A stretch of 64,000 bases of DNA from Actinocorallia populi. GTDB taxonomy: Bacteria > Actinomycetota > Actinomycetes > Streptosporangiales > Streptosporangiaceae. The stretch covers positions 372,001 to 436,000 of the forward strand of contig NZ_PVZV01000002.1 in assembly GCF_002995495.1 (NCBI RefSeq), written 5' to 3'. The notes below the pieces were generated by a model. That model ran no database searches, was not told the DNA's origin, and was given only the letters and a program-made list of their open reading frames with translations. This document shows positions 58,025 to 64,000 of the stretch, piece by piece. A program made the position numbers and the translations under genes. The first letter of the stretch is position 1. Each line of letters opens with the position of its first letter.

Positions 58025-59041
58025 ATGAGCTTCAAGGCTGAGTACATCTGGATCGACGGCACCGAGCCCACCGCCCAGCTGCGGTCGAAGACTCGCATCC
58101 TTGCAGACGGGGCCGAGCTGCCGGTCTGGGGCTTCGACGGCTCCAGCACCAACCAGGCCAAGGGCGGTTCCTCGGACTGCCAGCTCAAGCCGGTCTTCAC
58201 CTGCCCGGACCCGCTGCGCGACCCGTCCAAGGACGTTCTGGTGCTGTGCGAGGTGCTGAACGTCGACGGCACCCCCCACGAGAGCAACACCCGCGCGCTG
58301 CTCTCCCCGGTCGCCGAGCAGTTCGCCGCGCAGGAGTCCTGGTTCGGCATCGAGCAGGAGTACACCCTGATCAAGGACGGCCGTCCGCTGGGCTTCCCCG
58401 AGAACGGCTTCCCCGCCCCGCAGGGCCCGTACTACTGCGCCGCCGGCGCCGACCACGTCTTCGGCCGCGAGATGGTCGAGGAGCACCTCGACGCCTGCCT
58501 GACCGCCGGTCTGAAGGTCTCCGGCATCAACGCCGAGGTCATGCCCGGCCAGTGGGAGTTCCAGATCGGCCCGGCCGGTCCCGAAGAGGCCGCCGACCAC
58601 ATCTGGGTCGCCCGCTACATCGCGCTGCGCGTCTTCGAGAAGTACGGCGTGCAGTTCTCCATCGAGCCCAAGCCGGTGAAGGGCGACTGGAACGGCGCCG
58701 GCGCGCACACCAACTTCTCCACCAAGGCGATGCGCGAGGGCTACGACCCGATCATCACCGCCTGCGAGGCCCTGGGCGAGAAGTTCCTCGAGCACGTCAA
58801 GGCCTACGGCGACGGCGTCGAGGACCGCCTCACCGGCGCCCACGAGACCGCCCCGTGGAGCGAGTTCTCCTACGGCGTCTCCGACCGCGGCGCCTCCATC
58901 CGCCTGCCCTGGCAGGTCGAGATCGAGCGTTGCGGCTACCTGGAGGACCGCCGCCCGAACGCCAACATGGACCCGTACGTCGTGACCCGCATGATCGTCA
59001 ACACCTGCTGCACCGCCCTGGAGAAGGCCGGCCAGGTCTGA
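58025..59041 (+). CDS. glnII: Glutamine synthetase type II (eukaryotic type)
   Basis: This 338-residue protein starts at ATG 58025 (MSFKAEYIWIDGTEPTAQLR). The length and motifs are those of GSII: VWGFDGSSTNQAKGGSSDCQ, WFGIEQEYTLIKDGRPLGFP, AEVMPGQWEFQIGPAG, GDWNGAGAHTNFSTKAMRE and ASIRLPWQVE. There is no C-terminal adenylylation loop of GSI. It makes glutamine from glutamate, ammonia and ATP in the cytoplasm, typically under nitrogen limitation. A candidate GlnR site lies about 95 bases upstream, and a strong hairpin follows. Confidence 0.96.
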   Translation: MSFKAEYIWIDGTEPTAQLRSKTRILADGAELPVWGFDGSSTNQAKGGSSDCQLKPVFTCPDPLRDPSKDVLVLCEVLNVDGTPHESNTRALLSPVAEQFAAQESWFGIEQEYTLIKDGRPLGFPENGFPAPQGPYYCAAGADHVFGREMVEEHLDACLTAGLKVSGINAEVMPGQWEFQIGPAGPEEAADHIWVARYIALRVFEKYGVQFSIEPKPVKGDWNGAGAHTNFSTKAMREGYDPIITACEALGEKFLEHVKAYGDGVEDRLTGAHETAPWSEFSYGVSDRGASIRLPWQVEIERCGYLEDRRPNANMDPYVVTRMIVNTCCTALEKAGQV

Positions 59042-59078
59042 CCGGCGACCCGGAGCCCGACGCGCGCGACGACGTCGA

Positions 59079-59114
59079 CCGAGACCCCCTGTCCCCCCGG
59101 GCAGGGGGTCTCGG
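59079..59114. terminator. Terminator after glutamine synthetase II
   Basis: CCGAGACCCCCTG pairs perfectly with CAGGGGGTCTCGG (13 bp, 10-base loop), between the convergent glnII gene and the small minus-strand gene at 59139. Confidence 0.8.
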
Positions 59115-59138
59115 CGTTCACGGGCTCCCCGGAGCGGG

Positions 59139-59360
59139 CTAGGGGAGCGGACCGCGGGCGGGGGGCACGTGCGGGACGGGCCGCAGGACGCGGTCCATCT
59201 GGGCGGCGAGCTCCTCGGCGCCCCGGTGCCTGCGGTCGAGTTCGGCGGCGTCGCACGTCCAGGAGTCCCGGGCGGTCGGCACCGTGTTCAGCAGATCGGA
59301 CAGCAACGACGCGAGCACGGCACCGCGCTGCCGGTCACTCCAGCCACTGGTATCGCTCAC
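59139..59360 (-). CDS. Small hypothetical protein
   Basis: About 73 residues from GTG 59360 (VSDTSGWSDRQRGAVLASLL), mostly helical with heptad-like Leu/Ala spacing and a Pro-rich end (VPHVPPARGPLP). Third positions are G/C-rich, which supports coding. I recognise no family. It lies between glnII and the kinases without overlap. Confidence 0.45.
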   Translation of the reverse strand: MSDTSGWSDRQRGAVLASLLSDLLNTVPTARDSWTCDAAELDRRHRGAEELAAQMDRVLRPVPHVPPARGPLP

Positions 59361-59453
59361 AGTGACCACTCTCTCACGCTGCAGCGCGACCCGCAGGTGA
59401 ACGGAAGATGAACCGGAGGCGATCTCGGGTACCGGCCCCCCGCGGGGGCGGGG

Positions 59454-61181
59454 TCAGCGGCAGTTGGCCCACGGGGCGGTGACGCTGCCCGCCGGGCCGC
59501 CGCCCGCGAACCGTACGCAGGTGCCCTTGGCGGCCAGGTAGACCGGGCCCGCGTAGAACTGGTACATGCCCCGGTCGACGGCGCTCCTGCGGTCGGACTG
59601 GCGGACGAGGCGGGCGAAGACACCGGTCTTGCGGTCCAGGTCCGCGGTCTTCAGGGTGACGACGCAGTTGAACCCGGCCGCGTTGTACAGCTGGACCGTC
59701 CGGCCGCCGGGGAAGTTGCGCGACCGCTGCACCTGGAAGCCCCCGCCCCGGCCTCCGCCGTTGCAGACCTGGACGGCGCCGTAGGGGTTGCGCTCGACGG
59801 TCCGGGTCGGCGAGGGGGAGGGCTGCGGGGGCGCGGTCACCACGGGGGGCGTGCTCGGCGCGGGCGCGGGCGGCTGCGTCGCGCCGTCCGAGGGCGAGGG
59901 CGGGGCCGAGGGGCCGGGCTTGTCGTGGTCGGGCGCGCTGGGGGTGACCGTGACGACGACGGTCTTCTCCGGCCGGGGCTCCTTGTCGGTCGAGCCGGGC
60001 TTGTCGGTCGGGCGGGAGGACGCGGTGGGCCGTGAGGGCTGCGCGGAGACGGTGAGCTGGAGGTTCTGCGGGGCGAGCCCGGTGACCTCGTCTGACTTCT
60101 TCGGCTCGTCGTCCCTGGTCAGGGCCCAGCCGGTGACACCGATCGACAACAGCATGATGATGAAGATCACGATGGCGATGGTGGGCCGGCGCCCGGCCAG
60201 CGCGTCGCTCTCGCCCGGTTTGGGGCCGATCTCGAAGGGGTAGGGCTCGCGCTGCTGCGGGGGCTGCGGCTGCTGCGGGGCCCAGGCCTGTGCGCCCTCC
60301 GCCGGGTTCGTGACGACGGTCTGAGGGGCCGGCGGGGAGGGCGGCACGATCGGCGGCTGCGGCTGGAGGACGGGCTGCGCGCCGGTGCCGCCCATCAGCA
60401 TCGACTGCGCCTGGGCGGCGGTCGGCCGTGCGGCGGGGTCCTTGGCCAGGCAGGCCTGGACGACCTCGCGCAGCGGGGTGGGCAGCGCGCCGGTGTCGGC
60501 CTCGGCGTGCGCGATCCGGTAGACGACCGCGCCGATCTCGTCGCTGCCGAACGGCGGGGTGCCTGTCGCGGCGAAGACCATGCAGGAGGCCCAGGAGAAC
60601 AGGTCGGACGCCGCGGTGAGCTGGTGGCCGTTCAGCTGCTCGGGGGACATGTAGGCAGGAGTGCCGATGCTGTGGCTGTGCGAGGTGACGTTCAGCGCCC
60701 GTGCGATGCCGAAGTCGATGACACGGGGCCCGTCCGGGCCGATGAGGACGTTGTGCGGCTTGAGGTCGCGGTGGATGATGCCGGCCTGGTGGATGGCGGT
60801 GAGGGCGTTCAGGGTGTTGATCGCCAGCCGCTCCAGCGCGCCGTCCGTCCGGGGTCCCTCGGTCTCCACCTGTTCCTGGAGGGAGATGCCGGGGACGAAC
60901 TCGCTGACGATGTAGGGGCGGTCGCCTTCGACGTCGGCGTCGAGGACCTGTGCGGTGCAGAAGCGGGCGACCTGTTTGGCGACCTCCAGTTCGCGGACGA
61001 ACCTGCCTCGGGCCTCGTCGTCCTCGGCGAACCTGGCGTGCAGCAGCTTGACCGCCACCGGCATCCCGTCGCGCTCGCCGAGGTAGACGGTGCCCTGGCC
61101 GCCCTCGCCGAGCACGCCGACCAGCGTGTACGACCCGATCGACGCGGGGTCGCCCGCGCGCAGCGGCCGGGTCTCCACCAT
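59454..61181 (-). CDS. Membrane Ser/Thr protein kinase with Cys-rich extracellular domain
   Basis: This 575-residue kinase starts at ATG 61181 after GGGAG. The kinase domain (~12-270) has the glycine loop GEGGQGTVYLG, VAVKLL (ATP Lys), HRDLKPHNVL (RD type), VIDFGIA and GTPAYMSPEQ. A Pro/Gln-rich linker leads to one membrane helix (IAIVIFIIMLLSIGVTGWAL, near ~330). The outer part is Pro/Ser-rich, then a ~110-residue C-terminal domain with four Cys (VCNGG, FNCVV, GTCVRF, ANCR), absent from PASTA-type kinases. It is a paralogue of the next kinase upstream. Target proteins are unknown. Confidence 0.9.
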   Translation of the reverse strand: MVETRPLRAGDPASIGSYTLVGVLGEGGQGTVYLGERDGMPVAVKLLHARFAEDDEARGRFVRELEVAKQVARFCTAQVLDADVEGDRPYIVSEFVPGISLQEQVETEGPRTDGALERLAINTLNALTAIHQAGIIHRDLKPHNVLIGPDGPRVIDFGIARALNVTSHSHSIGTPAYMSPEQLNGHQLTAASDLFSWASCMVFAATGTPPFGSDEIGAVVYRIAHAEADTGALPTPLREVVQACLAKDPAARPTAAQAQSMLMGGTGAQPVLQPQPPIVPPSPPAPQTVVTNPAEGAQAWAPQQPQPPQQREPYPFEIGPKPGESDALAGRRPTIAIVIFIIMLLSIGVTGWALTRDDEPKKSDEVTGLAPQNLQLTVSAQPSRPTASSRPTDKPGSTDKEPRPEKTVVVTVTPSAPDHDKPGPSAPPSPSDGATQPPAPAPSTPPVVTAPPQPSPSPTRTVERNPYGAVQVCNGGGRGGGFQVQRSRNFPGGRTVQLYNAAGFNCVVTLKTADLDRKTGVFARLVRQSDRRSAVDRGMYQFYAGPVYLAAKGTCVRFAGGGPAGSVTAPWANCR

Positions 61182-61213
61182 GGTTCACTCCCGTCACGAC
61201 ATTTCACAAAAGC

Positions 61214-61225
61214 AGTGGGGCTACT
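61214..61225. promoter_or_regulatory. Conserved inverted repeat upstream of kinase 1
   Basis: AGTGG-GG-CTACT lies 33 bases before the start of the kinase ending at 59454. The same element, AGTGG-AG-CCACT, lies 33 bases before the second kinase. A flanking ACTTTAATGGAG and GCGGATAAT are also shared. It is a shared promoter or operator block, retained after duplication. Confidence 0.45.
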
Positions 61226-61352
61226 TTAATGGAGCCGGGGCGGATAATCCGGTCCGGCCGGACGAGCCCGCGAACGCCGGCTCTCCTTTTCCCGTCTCGG
61301 CCGCCGACGGCGCGGCCGGGAATTCCGGCCGCGCCGGCGAACGAGCGGAGGG

Positions 61353-62960
61353 TCAGCCGCAGCCGACCCACGAGGTGCCCTTGGCGCCCGCGGGGCCGCC
61401 GCCCGCGAACCGTATGCAGGTGTTCTGGGTGGGCAGGTAGATCGGACCCGCGTAGTACCGGTGCTTGACCCGTGTGGAGGCGGCCCTCCGGTCGGATTGG
61501 CGCATGACCTGGGCGAAGACGAGGGTCTCGCGGTCCAGGTCCGCGGTCTTCAGGGTGACGACGCAGCTGACGCCCGCGCGGTTGGTGAGCTGGAGTGTCT
61601 GTCCGCCGGGGAAGGCGACGGCGTTCTTGAAGGCGAAGCCGCCGCCTCTCCTGCCGTTGCAGAGCCGAACGGGATCGTGGGGGTTGCGCTTGACGGGCGC
61701 GGAAGAGGGCTGCGCGGGGCCGTCCGCCGCGGGGCCGTCCGCCACGGGCGACTGCGCGGCGGCCGGGGGGCCGGAGCCTTGGCCGTCGTCGGACGGGCTG
61801 GCGGTGACCGTGATGATGACGGTCGGCCGCGGCTTGGTCTTCTTGCCGGGCTTGGGGGAGGCGCTCCGCGAGGGCCGCCCGGGATCGGTGACCGGGGCCG
61901 TCGTCGGGGCGATGGCGGTGACCTGGGGCTTGTCGTCCCTGGTCAGCGCCCATGCGGCGACGCCGACGGCCGCGACCAGGACGGCGGAGACCAGGACGGC
62001 GCCGACGGGCCGCCGCCGGCCGGGCGGCGCGTCGCCCGTCGGCGGGCCGATCACGAGCGGGCGGGACTCGTGCGGTCCGGGCTGTTCCGGCTGTTCCGGC
62101 TGCTCCGGTCGCTCTGACCGGACGGGCACGGTCGGCCGCCGCGGCAGGAGGGCGGCGGGCGCGTCGCCGCCGATGAGCATCGCCTGCGCCTGGGCGGCGG
62201 TCGGCCGTGCGGCGGGGTCCTTGGCCAGGCAGGCCTGGACGACCTCGCGCAGCGGGGTGGGCAGCGCGCCGGTGTCGGCCTCGGCGTGCGCGATCCGGTA
62301 GACGACCGCGCCGATCTCGTCCTCTCCGAACGGCGGGGCGCCTGTCGCGGCGAAGACCATGCTGGCCGCCCAGGAGAACAGGTCGGACGCCGTGGTGAGC
62401 TGGTGGCCGTTCAGCTGCTCGGGGGACATGTAGGCCGGGGTGCCGATGTTCTGGCTGTGCGAGGTGACGTTCAGCGCCCGTGCGATGCCGAAGTCGATGA
62501 CGCGCGGCCCGTCCGGGCCGATGAGGACGTTGTGCGGTTTGAAGTCGCGGTGGACGATCTCGGCCTGGTGGATGGCGGTGAGGGCGTTCAGGGTGTTGAT
62601 CGCCAGCCGCTCCAGCGTGCCCTCGGCCCGTGGCCCTTCGGCGTCCACCTGCTCTTGGAGGGAGATGCCGGGGACGAACTCGCTGACGATGTAGGGGCGG
62701 TCGCCTTCGACGTCGGCGTCGAGGACCTGTGCGGTGCAGAAGCGGGCGACCTGTTTGGCGACCTCCAGTTCGCGGACGAACCTGCCTCGGGCCTCGTCGT
62801 CCTCGGCGAACCTGGCGTGCAGCAGCTTGACCGCGACCTGTTCTCCGCGGCGCTCGCCGAGGTAGACGGTGCCCTGGCCGCCCTCGCCGAGCACGCCGAC
62901 CAGCGTGTACGGCCCGATCGACGCGGGGTCGCTCACGCGCAGCGGCCGGGCCTGCACCAT
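61353..62960 (-). CDS. Membrane Ser/Thr protein kinase, tandem paralogue
   Basis: This 535-residue kinase starts at ATG 62960. It is a close paralogue of the kinase at 59454-61181: the kinase domains are nearly identical, with long stretches of identical DNA. The catalytic loop reads HRDFKPHNVL (Leu to Phe), and DFGIA is intact, so it should be active. The linker and outer region differ strongly; the membrane helix reads VGAVLVSAVLVAAVGVAAWA. The C-terminal four-Cys domain is kept (LCNGR, VSCVV, NTCIRF, VGCG). Diverged outer regions suggest different signals through the same kinase module. Confidence 0.9.
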   Translation of the reverse strand: MVQARPLRVSDPASIGPYTLVGVLGEGGQGTVYLGERRGEQVAVKLLHARFAEDDEARGRFVRELEVAKQVARFCTAQVLDADVEGDRPYIVSEFVPGISLQEQVDAEGPRAEGTLERLAINTLNALTAIHQAEIVHRDFKPHNVLIGPDGPRVIDFGIARALNVTSHSQNIGTPAYMSPEQLNGHQLTTASDLFSWAASMVFAATGAPPFGEDEIGAVVYRIAHAEADTGALPTPLREVVQACLAKDPAARPTAAQAQAMLIGGDAPAALLPRRPTVPVRSERPEQPEQPEQPGPHESRPLVIGPPTGDAPPGRRRPVGAVLVSAVLVAAVGVAAWALTRDDKPQVTAIAPTTAPVTDPGRPSRSASPKPGKKTKPRPTVIITVTASPSDDGQGSGPPAAAQSPVADGPAADGPAQPSSAPVKRNPHDPVRLCNGRRGGGFAFKNAVAFPGGQTLQLTNRAGVSCVVTLKTADLDRETLVFAQVMRQSDRRAASTRVKHRYYAGPIYLPTQNTCIRFAGGGPAGAKGTSWVGCG

Positions 62961-62992
62961 GGTTCACTCCTGTCACCGCGCTTAACAAAAGT

Positions 62993-63004
62993 AGTGGAGC
63001 CACT
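62993..63004. promoter_or_regulatory. Conserved inverted repeat upstream of kinase 2
   Basis: AGTGG-AG-CCACT is a perfect 5-bp-arm inverted repeat 33 bases before the start of the second kinase. It matches the element at 61214-61225 with two base changes, and the same ACTTTAATGGAG flank follows. The rest of the gap to 63219 holds only sequence shared with the first kinase upstream region plus an extra ~110-base insert. Confidence 0.45.
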
Positions 63005-63219
63005 TTAATGGAGTAGATGCGGATAATTTGGGCAGCTTTCCGCAACCCATGACCGAGATCACGAACCCCGCCGAACTTCGTGGGATTCTCAAAGAACTGA
63101 TGTCCCGCGCCGTCCGCAAGGAGTGCTCCGAGCCGGACGGGCGGGACGGGGAATGGATCGCCTCTCCTTTTCTCGTCCACGTCGCCGGCGGCCGGACATC
63201 GGCGTTTCCGGAGCGGGCT

Positions 63220-63882
63220 CTAGCGGTTCCGGCCGGAGGCGTCCCCGGTGAGGCCGAAGCGGGGCAGGCAGGGCGGCAGACCCTCGATCTCGGTCTCGAC
63301 CCTCCGGTGCGCCAGCCAGCCGTCCCGGTCGAGGACGAACCGCAGCTCCTCGACCGGGCGGTCAAGGACGGCCGAGCGCGTCACCCCGTTGGGCCGGTAG
63401 CCGAGCCTGCGGGTGACGCCCTGGGACGCGAGGTTGCCGGCGTGCGCCCCGGTCGTGGCGAACCGCGCGCCCAGGCCGGTGAAGGCCAGCTCCAGCACCG
63501 CCGCGCGCATCTCCGTGCCCAGCCCCCGGCGCTGGTGCCGCAGGCCGAGCCAGGAGCCCGAGGAGACCTCCCGGACGACGGCGAAATCACGCCCGTGCAG
63601 CTCCTGGACGCCGATCGCGCGCCCCTCGTGGACGACGGCCAGCGGGAGATGCCAGTTCTCGGGCGTCCACTCGGCCAGCATCTTCCACTGCCACTGCACC
63701 ACGCGGCCGCCGAGCTCCTCACGGGGCGCGTGCGTCCACGGCGTGGCGAAGGGCATCTCGTCGGACGGGTGCACCCCGTCCAGCGCGGTGTCGGCGAGCT
63801 CGTCGAGTTCCTTCGGGCCGGGCAGCCGCAGCTCCAGACGGGGCGTACGCAGCCTCAGCCCGAACAAGGGCCAGTGCTTCAT
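63220..63882 (-). CDS. GNAT-family N-acetyltransferase
   Basis: About 220 residues from ATG 63882 (MKHWPLFGLRLRTPRLELRL). The acetyl-CoA loop reads LGLRHQRRGLGTEMRAAVLE (Q/R-x-x-G-x-G/A) near residue 120, and ATTGAHAGNLASQGVTRRLG carries the Asn-x-x-S region typical of RimJ/RimL-like enzymes. These acetylate protein N-termini, ribosomal proteins or small molecules. The substrate cannot be inferred from the sequence or from its neighbours. Confidence 0.8.
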   Translation of the reverse strand: MKHWPLFGLRLRTPRLELRLPGPKELDELADTALDGVHPSDEMPFATPWTHAPREELGGRVVQWQWKMLAEWTPENWHLPLAVVHEGRAIGVQELHGRDFAVVREVSSGSWLGLRHQRRGLGTEMRAAVLELAFTGLGARFATTGAHAGNLASQGVTRRLGYRPNGVTRSAVLDRPVEELRFVLDRDGWLAHRRVETEIEGLPPCLPRFGLTGDASGRNR

Positions 63883-63940
63883 ACCCGACCATCCTGAGCG
63901 GCGGGGCACCCGGCTGTCATCCGGTTTTCCGGCCGGGGGG

Positions 63941-64000
63941 TCAGGCAGAGAAGGAGCGGGCGTAGTCCTCCAGCTCGCAGAGGTGGCGGTCCTTGACGGA
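63941..64000 (-). CDS. C-terminal end of a truncated gene
   Basis: On the minus strand the last 19 residues, SVKDRHLCELEDYARSFSA, run off the right edge, with TGA at 63943-63941. Too short to identify. Confidence 0.4.
   Translation of the reverse strand, partial: SVKDRHLCELEDYARSFSA

Noticed and set aside
63052-63897. Plus-strand frame beginning MTEITNPAELRGILKEL
   Set aside because: The start looks plausible, but the frame runs through the antisense of the GNAT gene and the rest is low-complexity. No homologous family recognised.

Overview
The window is a GC-rich (roughly 70% or more) stretch of chromosome from a filamentous actinomycete. I infer the order Streptosporangiales or a close relative. 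The reasons are strong G/C third-position codon use, many GTG/TTG starts, a WhiJ-type XRE/DUF397/ATPase cassette, a eukaryotic-type glutamine synthetase II, a WS/DGAT acyltransferase, a class E/F-type sortase and membrane Ser/Thr kinases. I saw no tRNA, rRNA, phage, transposase or CRISPR. This is core-plus-accessory chromosome, not an obvious island.

Layout. 1-1771: end of an ABC exporter (ATPase tail plus permease). 1800-3522: a secreted propeller-like protein and a gene-poor stretch with a decayed copy of its 3' end. 3523-9336: methyltransferase, NUDIX hydrolase, chorismate mutase, the XRE/DUF397/ATPase cassette, and AraC and HxlR regulators. 9363-11962: two imine-reductase-like oxidoreductases, each divergent from its own regulator (HxlR, TetR) across a visible repeat. 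12065-18139: sulfur amino-acid PLP enzyme, lysophospholipid acyltransferase, FAD oxidoreductase, a haem-oxygenase-like diiron protein and WS/DGAT.

18121-21980 looks like one surface system: sortase, an extremely Asp-rich surface protein, an OmpR-type response regulator, its kinase and a second small Asp-tailed exported protein. The same 18-bp palindrome (GATGAGA-N4-TCTCATC) lies upstream of both ends. 21996-22670 is uracil-DNA glycosylase.

22717-35513 is a coherent cluster: D-aminoacylase, serine (S12) hydrolase, M20 deacylase, GNAT acyltransferase, N-acylamino-acid racemase, PucR regulator and a dipeptide importer with a fused permease-ATPase. Its content matches the N-acylation/racemisation/deacylation route from D- to L-amino acids, so I read it as scavenging of D-residue peptides.

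35541-51071: WYL protein, peptidoglycan editing factor PgeF, spermidine-synthase-like protein, CASTOR/POLLUX-like channel, DinB-like protein, PhoX phosphatase behind a PHO-box-like repeat, large LuxR ATPase, lipoprotein serpin, DUF4184 protein, AlkZ-like protein, cyclase, a hypothetical protein, an inositol-monophosphatase-like protein and a Cys-rich protein. 51102-52545: citrate synthase behind a CRP-like site. 52601-57818: an epoxide-hydrolase-like protein, then an organosulfur operon (transporter, FMN monooxygenase, flavin reductase) preceded by a 24-residue leader peptide with a Cys codon next to its stop. 58025-59041: glutamine synthetase II. 59139-64000: a small protein, two tandem Ser/Thr kinases from a duplication that includes the promoter, a GNAT enzyme and the tail of a truncated gene.
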